From positions 1-16,114 of the forward strand of contig JAHCIE010000041.1 in NCBI GenBank assembly GCA_026129385.1: 16,114 nucleotides of DNA, read 5' to 3'. The DNA is from Anaerolineae bacterium (GTDB lineage Bacteria; Chloroflexota; Anaerolineae; Epilineales; JAHCIE01). Positions 7,436-15,250 of this stretch are shown in pieces. Position 1 is the first letter of the stretch; each line of letters begins with the position of its first letter. Under the pieces are notes generated by a model. That model made no database searches, was not told where the DNA came from, and worked only from the letters and a program-made list of their open reading frames with translations. A program made the translations under genes and the position numbers.

Positions 7436-7637
7436 AGCGGTGCGCGCCCAGTCGTATCAGGCACTCAGCCAGCGGCGGGCGACGCTGGGCGGAAGCGTGA
7501 TAAATTACATGCGTCATCGGATTGGGATGAGTTTCGTCAGATAACGACGCGGCCCCTGGCTTTCAGGGCACGTTAGGACTGGTGATTCGAGCGCGCCACT
7601 TGACTTCTCCTGCATCTCTGCATGCGCGCTCTCCTGC

Positions 7638-7676
7638 ATCCGCTCGGCCCGGAAAGGGGGGCCGGACCGAGCGGAT
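7638..7676. repeat. Inverted repeat, GC-rich hairpin
   Basis: ATCCGCTCGG at 7638-7647 pairs perfectly with CCGAGCGGAT at 7667-7676; the 19-base interior, rich in G and C, can pair further. There is no T-run, so it may be a structural or Rho-linked element rather than an intrinsic terminator. Confidence 0.55.
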
Positions 7677-7730
7677 CGGCAGCTGGCAACCAAACCTTCA
7701 TCCAATTTTCATCCAATCGCTAAATTGGCG

Positions 7731-7761
7731 GCTGCGCCCGTGACCGGGACGCGGCTTTTTT
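7731..7761 (+). terminator. Rho-independent terminator
   Basis: GCTGCGCCCG (7731-7740), loop TGAC, then CGGG-A-CGCGGC (7745-7755) form a 10-bp stem with one bulged A and one T-G pair, followed by six T residues (7756-7761). It is the only hairpin in the window with a full T-run and isolates the secreted-protein gene from upstream transcription. Confidence 0.85.
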
Positions 7762-7871
7762 CGTCATTAATGTTAGGGTTACTGTTGCAGTTCTGTGTTG
7801 TACCCTCGCGGTTCGCCACCAGCAGGAGAGAAGTATCCAAGACAGCCACTCTGGCCGCCGCTTCCGTACAT

Positions 7872-7882
7872 AAGGAAAGGAG
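7872..7882 (+). promoter_or_regulatory. Strong ribosome binding site
   Basis: AAGGAAAGGAG at 7872-7882 lies six bases before ATG 7889. It marks the true start of the large secreted protein although the reading frame breaks soon afterwards. Confidence 0.75.
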
Positions 7883-7888
7883 TGCCGT

Positions 7889-8632
7889 ATGCGACGGATT
7901 CGCAGCGACTCAAAGGGCGCCCATCGCCCTCCAGTGGGCCTGCAGCCCTCCCCCAGTTGCCATGTCCCTGGTTCTGGCCTTCGCCGGGCCTGCCCTGGGC
8001 GCCGACACCTCGGGGGTTCGGCTAGTCGACGCGCGATAATCAAATCGACCACGCCCTACATAGCGGGGCAAGTCCTGGTCAGGACCCAGCCCAAGTCTGG
8101 CGACAAGATCGCCGATCTGGCCGCGAAGAGCGGATTCAAAGTTCTCGACAAGGTCGATGCCTTGAGTCTGTACACGCTCCAGGTTCCGACCGGCGGTGAG
8201 GCGCAAGCCCTCGCCGCGTTGCGGTCTAATCCCGACGTGGTATATGCCGAACTCAACGCCGTTGCCACCGAGGCCGCCCGCTCGCCGCGCGCTTCGGTCG
8301 CCCCGATAGTCTGTCGGGCGCAACGAGCGACCCTGGTTTCACAGATATCAGTGGAACCTGCGCGCCATCAATGGCCTGGCTGCGCTCGGCTCCGCCCGCG
8401 AAACCGGCGTCACCGTTGCTGCTATTGGCTCGGTGTCGCCGACAACGCGGAACTGGCCCCTCGTGGCGGTTTTGCTTCATCGATAACACCTCTACCCCCG
8501 CTGACGATCACGGCTTCGCGTTCGACGCAGGCCTCATCGCCGCCACCGCCAACAATGGCATTGGCGTCTCGGTGTGGCCCCAGTGGAGGCGTGCCTCAAC
8601 GCGCGGGCGCTACGTCGCAGCGGGGACATTAG
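7889..8632 (+). pseudogene. N-terminal part of a secreted subtilase-like (S8) protein, frame-broken
   Basis: The start has an excellent RBS, but the export signal (SLVLAFAGPALGADTSG, about 7961-8011) lies in a different frame from the first ten codons, implying an indel near 7910. Frame returns by about 8035, giving an Inhibitor_I9/fervidolysin-type prodomain: PYIAGQVLVRTQPKSGDK, then YTLQVPTGGEAQALAALRS and NPDVVYAEL. From about 8290 frames change again: YQWNLRAINGLAAL and ARETGVTVAAIGS (8345-8432) are the start of the S8 domain. The Asp expected in the (V)DTG/DSG motif is read as Gly (GGC, 8427-8429). DDHG at 8503-8514 keeps the His but not the following T-x-V-A-G. The reading frame then ends at 8632, while the domain continues from 8642. 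It is best seen as the front of one protein running to 12099. Decay or local sequence error are both possible. Confidence 0.7.
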
Positions 8633-8641
8633 CATTCGACC

Positions 8642-10702
8642 GTGGTCGCTGCCGCCTCCACGCCCGCGACCGGCGCTAAGGTCATTCATATTGAACGGGA
8701 TGCTCCATCCCAGTCGGTCGCCGATGCCGTGGCGCTGGCGCGCAGCCGGGGCGCGGTCGTCGTTGCGCCGGCCCATCGGCCCTATCCCGCCTCCTACGCG
8801 GGTGTCATCGGCGTGAGCGCGCTCAACGATGACGATAGCCATCCCGACTGGGGTGGCAGCGGCTCGGCTGTCAAGCTGAGCGCGCCGGGCGGCTCCGGCA
8901 TGATCAGCACCTGGCCGTCGCCTGGCAGCTGCCCCATCGCCACCTGCCCCTACTACGGGGACGGGCAAGTCGCGTTTGCCTCGTCCCACGTCGCGGGTGT
9001 GGCGGCGCTGGTCCTCAGCGCACACCCCGATTGGACCGCTGCCCAGGTCGAGAGTGCGCTGGTCAATAGCGCGACGGATTTGGGTGCGAAGGGCTGGGAC
9101 GCTGACTTCGGCTACGGCAAGGTCAACGCCGCTGCCGCCCTGACGGGCGACACCGGCAACCCGCCGCCACCGCCGCCACCCACGGCAACCCCCACCCCGA
9201 TCGCATCGAGCGAGCCGGCCCCGCTGCCCACCTCTGCCTGCGTGGATAGCAAGGGTGAGAAGATTCAGGGTTGTATCGGGAACAACGGCCGCCTGGTGGT
9301 CTACACCTTCTTCGACGTCAACAACAACGGGATCATGAACCCCAACGATATCCCGCTGCCTGGCGTGACCGTCCAGGTGCTGGACATCAACGGGAACCCC
9401 ATCCCTGGTGTTCCACCCCAGCAGAGCGCGCTGGGGCCGGACGGCCTCGCCTCCGCCCAATTCTTCGGCCTCGATTCTGGGCGGTCGTATCGGGTGCGGG
9501 TGACCGCACCGCCGGGCTACGCAGCCTCGGTGACCAACGAGTATATCGTTGAGGCGAGCAGTTTCGCCTTCTGCTGCACCGTGGTGTTGCAGTTCCCCTT
9601 CCGCCCGACCGTCACCACGCCGACGCCGACCGTGACGCCCTACGTGACGGATACCGGCGCCAGCCCGACGCCGACCCGCACGCCGACCAAGACGCGCACG
9701 CCGGGGCCATCGCCGACGCCAACCAAGACGCCGACGCCGACGATCACTCCCACCCTGCCCTTCAACAAGCCAGGTGGGCGCGTACAACTGCCGGCTATCT
9801 TTGCCCCGCCAGCCGGGCCGGGCGAGCAGGTCGAGCCGTGGATCGCCATCCAGAACGTCGGGAGCGACTACACCAAGGCGATTCTGTTCCTGTGGGGCGA
9901 ATACTCCGGCTACTGCGAGCCGCAGGCCCCCGGCCCCTTCAAGGTTGAGTGCACGGGTCTGCTGGCCCCCGGTTCCTCCTGGAACTTCCGCGCACCCAAT
10001 CTGCCCAGCGCAGCGGTCGGCGGTATCGTCTACTCTGTTCCGGCCGACCGTGCCGACGAGGCTTGCGCCGCTGCCGCCAAGGTTGTCCAGGGCGAAATGC
10101 ATGCCCGCGGCTGGCAGCTATGGGAGAAGGACTGGTGGAATCACAAGTGGGGTGAGGGTGAGCCGCTGGCCGTCTCGGTCAACCGCCGCTTCTACAACCC
10201 TGTGACCGGCCAGTCCCGCGCCTCGGCCTACACCGGCATCTCGGAGTACATGGAAGGCGTGTACGACGCGCGCTACGGCGGCTTCATGGCCTACGCGCCT
10301 GTCAACTACGTCAACTATGACGGCTGCAACACTGTCCTCACCATCCAGAACTCCGGCGACGAGTGTACCTCTATCGAGATCTGGTACAAGGAGCAGGACG
10401 ACTGCCTGCGCGCCTACATCGACGATGTGCCCTACCTGGCGCCGGGTGAGTCGGTGGTCGTGAGGCCACCTGCCTTCCTCGGCCCCAACTGGGCTGGCTC
10501 GGCGTGGATTCGGTCCACGCAGCCACTGGGCATCGTGGTCGATATCGAGTGCCAGACCGGTGGCGCGAAGAGCCTGTCAACCTATACCGGCGTGCCGGCT
10601 CAGACCTTTGACACGCTCAACTCAACCTACAGCCCAGGCTCCTTCATCAACTACGCGACGCTCATGTATCGCGAGGAGTATGGCTGGGATACGACAGTCT
10701 GA
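8642..10702 (+). CDS. S8 peptidase-like domain with SdrD-B-like domain, Thr-Pro linker and beta repeats (middle part)
   Basis: A 686-codon open frame starting at a GTG that is probably not a real start, since it continues the upstream piece. Residues 1-170 are the second half of a subtilase domain (VADAVALARSRGAVVVAPA, YAGVIGVSALNDDD, HVAGVAALVLSAHPDWTAAQVESALVNSATD, GYGKVNAAAAL). The oxyanion Asn (GN) is absent (PAHRPYP), and the GTSxAxPH serine motif reads GQVAFASSH, with Ala (8972-8974) at the Ser position. A poly-Pro linker leads to an SdrD-B-like domain (about 215-320; DVNNNGIMNPNDIPLPGV resembles a calcium loop). A Thr-Pro-rich linker (about 325-373) follows, then two beta-type repeats (about 380-686; IQNVGSDYTKAILFLWG and LTIQNSGDECTSIEIWYK). 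It would be extracellular or surface-bound. The frame breaks near 10690. Confidence 0.8.
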   Translation: MVAAASTPATGAKVIHIERDAPSQSVADAVALARSRGAVVVAPAHRPYPASYAGVIGVSALNDDDSHPDWGGSGSAVKLSAPGGSGMISTWPSPGSCPIATCPYYGDGQVAFASSHVAGVAALVLSAHPDWTAAQVESALVNSATDLGAKGWDADFGYGKVNAAAALTGDTGNPPPPPPPTATPTPIASSEPAPLPTSACVDSKGEKIQGCIGNNGRLVVYTFFDVNNNGIMNPNDIPLPGVTVQVLDINGNPIPGVPPQQSALGPDGLASAQFFGLDSGRSYRVRVTAPPGYAASVTNEYIVEASSFAFCCTVVLQFPFRPTVTTPTPTVTPYVTDTGASPTPTRTPTKTRTPGPSPTPTKTPTPTITPTLPFNKPGGRVQLPAIFAPPAGPGEQVEPWIAIQNVGSDYTKAILFLWGEYSGYCEPQAPGPFKVECTGLLAPGSSWNFRAPNLPSAAVGGIVYSVPADRADEACAAAAKVVQGEMHARGWQLWEKDWWNHKWGEGEPLAVSVNRRFYNPVTGQSRASAYTGISEYMEGVYDARYGGFMAYAPVNYVNYDGCNTVLTIQNSGDECTSIEIWYKEQDDCLRAYIDDVPYLAPGESVVVRPPAFLGPNWAGSAWIRSTQPLGIVVDIECQTGGAKSLSTYTGVPAQTFDTLNSTYSPGSFINYATLMYREEYGWDTTV

Positions 10703-11022
10703 TCCAGACCTCAGCGGCACGACTAACAGCAGGTGAAGGTCTACTTCTACGACCACGGCGGCATCATCGCCACCGCCGTCGCGACTGGATTTGCCCGCGC
10801 GCGGCTCCCAGGACTTCAAGCTGTCGACGATCAACAACCTGGGCCAGTACGTCGGCGCGGTCGGTTCAGTCACAGCAGTGGTGGACGCGGGTGAAACGCC
10901 TGTCCAGCCGCCGTACATCTGTCGGTCATCAACTGATTTAACAAGACGAACGGGCAGGCCGTTGCGTACAACGCAGTGACGGGCGGCTCCGCGGCCTTGA
11001 TGACCATTCCTCTCGCGGTCCA
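10703..11022 (+). pseudogene. Frame-broken linker region of the large secreted protein
   Basis: No single frame is open, but protein sequence of the repeat type continues through several. YDSLIQ (about 10690) is followed by QVKVYFYDHGG (about 10732-10764) in another frame, then GSQDFKLSTINNLGQYVGAV (about 10803-10862), then NKTNGQAVAYNAVTGG (about 10938-10985), and finally AALMTIPLAVQ before the frame of the next piece opens at about 11023. At least four indels are needed. It would form the third beta repeat and link the two flanking open frames. Confidence 0.6.
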
Positions 11023-11154
11023 GAGAAGAAGATCACGACGGGTGACAAGACCATCACCTGGAACGCCGAGATCGCGCTGAAGAATCTCAACGCGAACCCA
11101 GGTAATACCACCGTCCGCATCGACTTCTACGACCAGAATGGCTACATCACCTCG

Positions 11155-12099
11155 GTGTGTCAGACTCTGAACGAGAAGTTCATCGACTACATCCGCCTGG
11201 TGGACATGGGTATCTTGCCCAACGGCTTCAATGGCTCGGCGGTCATCACCGCGACCTGCTCCGATCAGGAGGGCGGGCCGATGCTGGCGGCGACGGTCCT
11301 GGAACGCGGGCGCCTCGAGGGTAGCCCCAATATCCCGCAGGACCTGTTGAAGGCCTACGAGGCCGTGCCCATTCACCAGGCGTGGTATAACCCGCCCATG
11401 GCCCCGGACGCCTGCCCTGGCTGCCAGCAGACAAGCTGCCCCGCGACGCAGGTTATCTTCGACCTGTGTGGCGCGGAGGCGGGCGGCGTATCGGTCTACA
11501 GTGGCGCGCAAGTGACTATCCGCGATGCACGCGGCGAGCCGGTCTACGTCGGCGGTGTTGACGCGAACGGCCAGATCGTCGTGCCCAATCTGCAAACCGG
11601 CCGCACCTATAGCGTGGAAGTCAACCCGGTCAACCGCCCGGTACCCTTCCCCAACGGTAACGTGGACAAGGTGCAGATGGCAGGCTTCGCCAACTCCGTC
11701 CTCGTCCCGTGTCAGCGTAATGGCGGCCCTGCCGTCGTCGACCTGAACGGCCCGACGGGGGTTATCCAGGGCTACGTGGCCGCGGCGTGTACGGCGGTGA
11801 ACTCCACCATCCAGGGCCGCAAGGTCCAGTTGTGGGCGCCCGCGCCTTCAGCTGGGGCGTCGGCGACGCTGCTGGCGGAGCGCACGACCAATGCGGACGG
11901 CTACTTCCAGTTCACCAACATCAGCCCGTGCGAGCCATACGAGTTGCGCCTGGTCAACGGCGCCAACTACGTAACGGTGGCGGGCGTGTTGGCCGGCGCG
12001 CCGAACATCCAGGCCGGCGGCAGCGTGAACTCGCCGCAACTGTACACGCTGAGCGACGCGACCGGCGCGATCTGCAACGTCCTGCCCAACCCGCCTTGA
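11155..12099 (+). CDS. C-terminal part of the large secreted protein, carboxypeptidase-regulatory-like domains
   Basis: A 314-codon frame beginning at GTG 11155; the same frame is already coding from about 11023 (KKITTGDKTITWNAEIALKN), so this is not a true start. It finishes a fourth beta repeat (TVRIDFYDQNGYITS ... GFNGSAVITATC). A Cys-rich spacer follows (DACPGCQQTSCPATQ, about 84-98). Two carboxypeptidase-regulatory/SdrD-B-like domains come next: VTIRDARGEPVYVGGVDANG with TYSVEVNP (about 115-160), and VIQGYVAAACTAV with TNADGYFQFTNISPCEPYEL (about 203-265). No LPxTG motif, transmembrane tail or other anchor is seen at the end. A terminator lies 45 bases after the stop. Surface or extracellular location is inferred from the upstream signal peptide. 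Confidence 0.78.
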   Translation: MCQTLNEKFIDYIRLVDMGILPNGFNGSAVITATCSDQEGGPMLAATVLERGRLEGSPNIPQDLLKAYEAVPIHQAWYNPPMAPDACPGCQQTSCPATQVIFDLCGAEAGGVSVYSGAQVTIRDARGEPVYVGGVDANGQIVVPNLQTGRTYSVEVNPVNRPVPFPNGNVDKVQMAGFANSVLVPCQRNGGPAVVDLNGPTGVIQGYVAAACTAVNSTIQGRKVQLWAPAPSAGASATLLAERTTNADGYFQFTNISPCEPYELRLVNGANYVTVAGVLAGAPNIQAGGSVNSPQLYTLSDATGAICNVLPNPP

Positions 12100-12143
12100 C
12101 CCTGGAGGAGTCGCTAGCTCCCGCTTGGGGATAGGTGTACAAT

Positions 12144-12179
12144 CGTGGGGGCGGCCGACTGGCCGCCCCCACGCTCTTT
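12144..12179 (+). terminator. Terminator after the large secreted protein gene
   Basis: A perfect 13-bp stem, CGTGGGGGCGGCC at 12144-12156 and its complement at 12161-12173, with tetraloop GACT, followed by CTCTTT. Confidence 0.8.
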
Positions 12180-12245
12180 CTCGAGTGCGACAGCCATGCT
12201 GCCGCGCTTGCCACCCATCCGCTACACTAGCAAGGAGAGTCCTCC

Positions 12246-12647
12246 ATGCCCGTTCTGCCCGACATGGTCGGCCTGACCGTCCGCGACATGGCCGCCTCGC
12301 TGCGTTTCTACCGCCTGCTGGGGCTGGATATCCCGGCGAGGACAGAGGGCGAGGCCTACGTCGAGGTCATCACTCCCAACGGCTATCGTATCTCGTGGAA
12401 CACCGTCGAGATGGTCAAGGGCTTCGATCCCGACTGGCAGGAGCCGGTCGGCCAGCGCATCGGCCTCGCCTTCAAGTGCGACAGTCCGGCCGAGGTTGAC
12501 GCCCTCTACGAGCGCGTCGTGGCTGCTGGGTACCGGGGCCACCAAGCCCCATGGGACGCCTTCTGGGGCCAACGCTACGCCGTTCTCCTTGACCCCGACG
12601 GCAGCAAGGTCGATCTCTTCGCCCCCCTTCCGACCGCCGACCATTGA
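12246..12647 (+). CDS. VOC-superfamily (glyoxalase/bleomycin-resistance fold) protein
   Basis: A 133-residue single-domain protein with the paired beta-alpha-beta-beta-beta modules of the vicinal oxygen chelate fold. The first module has VGLTVRDMAASLRFYRLLGLDIP (6-28) and the second SPAEVDALYERVVAAGYRG through LLDPDGSKVDLFAP (about 82-128). The usual His ligand at the start of strand 1 is not seen (MVGLTV), and Asp stands where a Glu ligand is common at the end (KVDLF), so metal binding is uncertain and no substrate can be assigned. The start has AAGGAGAG at 12232-12239, six bases upstream. The last residues (PTADH) and the stop are encoded within a 7-bp tandem repeat. It stands alone between a terminator and a convergent gene. 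Confidence 0.85.
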   Translation: MPVLPDMVGLTVRDMAASLRFYRLLGLDIPARTEGEAYVEVITPNGYRISWNTVEMVKGFDPDWQEPVGQRIGLAFKCDSPAEVDALYERVVAAGYRGHQAPWDAFWGQRYAVLLDPDGSKVDLFAPLPTADH

Positions 12648-12657
12648 CCACCGACCG
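12630..12657. repeat. Four copies of a 7-bp tandem repeat
   Basis: Four consecutive heptamers of consensus YYGACCR occupy 12630-12657, with period exactly 7. They span the 3' end and stop codon of the VOC gene. The same motif recurs at 15284-15310 and, inverted, at 15362-15396. Confidence 0.65.
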
Positions 12658-12666
12658 CTCAGGAAA

Positions 12667-12700
12667 GGTAGGGGCGGTCCCCCCGTGGCCGCCCCGTGCC
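12667..12700. terminator. Hairpin between convergent genes, possible bidirectional terminator
   Basis: GGTAGGGGCGG (12667-12677) pairs with CCGCCCC and GTGCC (12689-12700) with one bulge and one T-G pair. It lies between the VOC stop and the minus-strand FTCD stop. On the minus strand it is followed by CTTTCC; on the plus strand there is no T-run. Confidence 0.45.
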
Positions 12701-12725
12701 TGCTGACGAACGCGGACACGAGTCC

Positions 12726-14228
12726 TTATCTCGCCAACGTCACAACCTCGGCCGCCAACGTTGCCGCCTCGGCCTCCAGCCCCGCGATAGCCGCCTCCAA
12801 TCGCGCCGCGACCGCGCCGTCCTCAATGTCCCGCACGTTAGCGCGCACGTTGAGCGCGGCCCCCCGCGTCGCAGCTTCTGCCATCAGCGCGCCCACCGCC
12901 GCGTCCGTCCGCGCGTTGGGGTTGCCATCGCGGGCGACCCGCGCCAGCAGCCGCAGCGTCGCCACCGCCTTCTCGGCCGTCGCCAAAGGCGTCTGCGCCG
13001 CGCCGACCAGCGCGGCCTGCACGGCCGTTTGTCGCGCGGTCTGCTCCGCCTCCGTGGCCTTCGGCAGGCGGTAGGCCGCCATCACCCGCTGGAAGGCCAG
13101 TGCGTCCTCGTCCACTAGCCGCAGCAGGTCCGCTCGCAGCGTGCTAGCCTCCGCCAGCGCCGCCTGCATCTGCTCCTCGACCGCCACATACTTCTTGCGT
13201 CCGACGGTCAGTCCCGCCGCCATCTGGGACAGGGCCGCCGCCAGCGATCCGGCCAACGCAGCGACACTCCCCCCACCGGGCGCGGGCGTCGCCGCCGCTA
13301 CCTGGTCCACGAACGCGACCGGCGACACCTCAGGAATCTCGCCCAGACGTCGCTCCAGTATCTGCTCGCGCTTGAATCCGTTCAGGCGTAGAGAGTGCTC
13401 GGCGGCGTCCAGCCGCGCGTCTTGGGGGACCAGTCCCACTACCTCCGACTCGACCAGCGTCACCCCGAATCGTTCCGCCTCCGATCGCACCATCTCAAAG
13501 GCGCGGTGCAGCGGGGTCTGGGTGTAGTCCGTCATGTTCATCGACACCTGCGCGCGCCCGCCCACGTCCAGGCCCAGCGCCTTGACGTAGCGTAGCCCGC
13601 CACCGGAGTGCCGCACGGCCTTAGCGATACGCTTGGCGATGGAGGTGTCTGCTGTCCCTAAATAGATGTTGTAGGCCACCAGCGGCGCGCGCGCGCCGAC
13701 CGCCGTCGCTCCCGCTGTGCCGACGCGACGCGGCCCGAAGTCCGGCGCGCGCGCGGGCGTGTCAATCTCGGCGCGGATGCCCTCGTACTCGCCGCGCCGC
13801 ACGTCGGCCAGGTTCACCCGTTCGGGGCGGGTGGCGGCCGCCTCGTACAGATAGACCGGGATGCCCAGCTCGTCGCCGAGGCGCTGCCCCACCTGTCGCG
13901 CCAGCGCCACGCAGTCAGCCAGCGTCGCGTCGCCCAGCGGGATGAAGGGGATGACGTCCGTCGCGCCCATGCGGGGGTGCTGGCCGTGATGCTCGTCCAG
14001 GTTGATGAGCCGCGCCGCCGCCGCCGCCATCTGGTAGGCGGCCTCCGTGATGGCGTGGGGCGGCCCGACCAGGGTCACCACCGAGCGGTTATGGTCGGCG
14101 TCGCTCTCTGTGTCCAGAACGCGGACGCCGGGTACAGCCCTGGCAGCGGCGACGATCTGCGCGATGACCTCAGGGCGGCGGCCCTCGCTAAAATTGGGAA
14201 CACACTCAACCAGGGAATGGGGCGACAT
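12726..14228 (-). CDS. ftcD: Bifunctional glutamate formimidoyltransferase / formimidotetrahydrofolate cyclodeaminase
   Basis: The 500-residue protein joins both halves of vertebrate-type FTCD. Residues 1-300 are the formiminotransferase N- and C-subdomains: LVECVPNFSEGRRPEVI at 6-22, EHHGQHPRMGATDVIPFIP at 79-97 carrying the catalytic-histidine region, VAYNIYLGT at 184-192, and YVKALGLDVGGRAQVSMNM at 214-232. Residues about 303-500 are the helical cyclodeaminase, with PAPGGGSVAALAG at 315-327 and LTVGRKKY at 340-347. It transfers the formimino group of N-formimino-glutamate to tetrahydrofolate, then releases ammonia to give 5,10-methenyl-THF, linking histidine breakdown to one-carbon metabolism. 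AAAGGAGT precedes the ATG on the minus strand. It follows the dehydrogenase gene by 12 bases, so they probably form an operon. No hut genes are in view. Confidence 0.94.
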   Translation of the reverse strand: MSPHSLVECVPNFSEGRRPEVIAQIVAAARAVPGVRVLDTESDADHNRSVVTLVGPPHAITEAAYQMAAAAARLINLDEHHGQHPRMGATDVIPFIPLGDATLADCVALARQVGQRLGDELGIPVYLYEAAATRPERVNLADVRRGEYEGIRAEIDTPARAPDFGPRRVGTAGATAVGARAPLVAYNIYLGTADTSIAKRIAKAVRHSGGGLRYVKALGLDVGGRAQVSMNMTDYTQTPLHRAFEMVRSEAERFGVTLVESEVVGLVPQDARLDAAEHSLRLNGFKREQILERRLGEIPEVSPVAFVDQVAAATPAPGGGSVAALAGSLAAALSQMAAGLTVGRKKYVAVEEQMQAALAEASTLRADLLRLVDEDALAFQRVMAAYRLPKATEAEQTARQTAVQAALVGAAQTPLATAEKAVATLRLLARVARDGNPNARTDAAVGALMAEAATRGAALNVRANVRDIEDGAVAARLEAAIAGLEAEAATLAAEVVTLAR

Positions 14229-14240
14229 AAGACTCCTTTG

Positions 14241-15215
14241 TCATAGATCCAGCAGGACTTTGAGAACCCCCGGCCGCTGGGCATGGTCGAAGGCCGCCAC
14301 GGCCTCGGCCAGGGGATAGCGGGCGTGAATCAGCGATTGCACGTCGATGCGCCCCTCGGCCAGCAGCCGTAGGGCGGGGGCGAAGGGGCCGCAGCGCGAG
14401 CCGACCAGGGTAATCTCGTCCACGATCACCGCACTGAGGAAGTTCAGCCCGCCGTCGCCTGCCAGGAGCGGGGCGAGGTCGCCCGCGAAGGTGCTCTTGA
14501 GGACGAGCGTCCCCCGCGGCCGCACCAGGGCGCGACCCTGCTGGAACCCGGCCAGGCTACCCGTCGCCTCGACAACGATGTCCGCGCCAGGGGCGACGCC
14601 CGCCCCGCCGACGCTGGTGCGGATACCGCGCCGTTCGAGGATGGCAAGTTTATCGGCGTGGCGGCCGATGGCCGTCACTGCCGCGCCGGTCATGCCCATC
14701 ACCTGGGCGATGAGCAGGCCCAGCTTGCCGTCGCCCAGGACCACCACCCGGTCCGTCGGCCTGACCTGCACCTGTTGCAGCACTTCCAGCGCGGCGGCCA
14801 GCGGCTCAGTGAACACCGCCTCGTCGTCCGACACGCCGTCGGGAACCGTATGGAGCAGGTGGACGGGTAGCGACACGTACTCGGCGAACACGCCGTTTCG
14901 ATGGACGATGCCCAGGGTTGTGCGGTGGGGGCAGTGGGTCGGCCGTCCGGCCTGGCATGTCTCGCACGTTCCGCAGTTGGCGTTGATCTCGCCTACCACC
15001 CGCCGCCCAACCCACGCCGGGTCGGGCGACTGCTCGACGACGCCAACGAACTCGTGGCCGGGGATGCCCTGGAAGGCCAGGTAGCCCCGCGCCAGCTCGA
15101 TATCCGTGTTGCAGATGCCCGCCCGCGTCACCCGAATCAACGCCTCCCCCGGCGGCGGGGTTGGTACAGGCACATCGTGTAGGGACAGGGTTCCGTTGAG
15201 AATAACCGCTTGCAT
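14241..15215 (-). CDS. Zinc-dependent medium-chain dehydrogenase (alcohol/threonine dehydrogenase-like)
   Basis: A 324-residue MDR-superfamily enzyme, slightly shorter than typical members (about 340-350). Catalytic zinc ligands are C35 (GICNTD) and H54-E55 (GHEFVGVV), with E137 in FTEPLAAALE. The structural-zinc lobe has four cysteines, C81, C84, C87 and C95 (ANCGTCETCQAG, THCPHR). The Rossmann loop is VVVLGDGKLGLL (157-168), with GDGKLG in place of GxGxxG. It would oxidise an alcohol or polyol with NAD(P); the substrate cannot be fixed. It is the first gene of a two-gene minus-strand unit with ftcD. A TATACT -10 element lies 36 bases upstream; the Shine-Dalgarno (GAGTGAG) is weak. Confidence 0.9.
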   Translation of the reverse strand: MQAVILNGTLSLHDVPVPTPPPGEALIRVTRAGICNTDIELARGYLAFQGIPGHEFVGVVEQSPDPAWVGRRVVGEINANCGTCETCQAGRPTHCPHRTTLGIVHRNGVFAEYVSLPVHLLHTVPDGVSDDEAVFTEPLAAALEVLQQVQVRPTDRVVVLGDGKLGLLIAQVMGMTGAAVTAIGRHADKLAILERRGIRTSVGGAGVAPGADIVVEATGSLAGFQQGRALVRPRGTLVLKSTFAGDLAPLLAGDGGLNFLSAVIVDEITLVGSRCGPFAPALRLLAEGRIDVQSLIHARYPLAEAVAAFDHAQRPGVLKVLLDL

Positions 15216-15250
15216 GGCTCACTCGCTATGGGGGATGAGAGGTTGTGGTC

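Larger units (their letters stand above)
7436..7888. other. Gene-free stretch with hairpins and short repeats
   Basis: No convincing gene lies in these 453 bases. The first 105 may hold a frame-shifted tail of the upstream enzyme. It contains TCTCCTGCATC twice (around 7606 and 7629), a 10-bp stem (7638-7676), TTCATCCAAT twice with an 11-base period (7697-7706 and 7708-7717), and a terminator at 7731-7761. No clear -35/-10 pair was found before the gene starting at 7889. Confidence 0.6.

Noticed and set aside
8534..10102. 522-codon open frame on the minus strand
   Set aside because: It is antisense to the S8/SdrD-like frame, Arg/Gly-rich and without known motifs; such shadows are common in high-GC coding DNA.
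12136..12143. TACAAT as a -10 box for the VOC gene
   Set aside because: It sits directly before a terminator hairpin, with no -35 at a usable distance.
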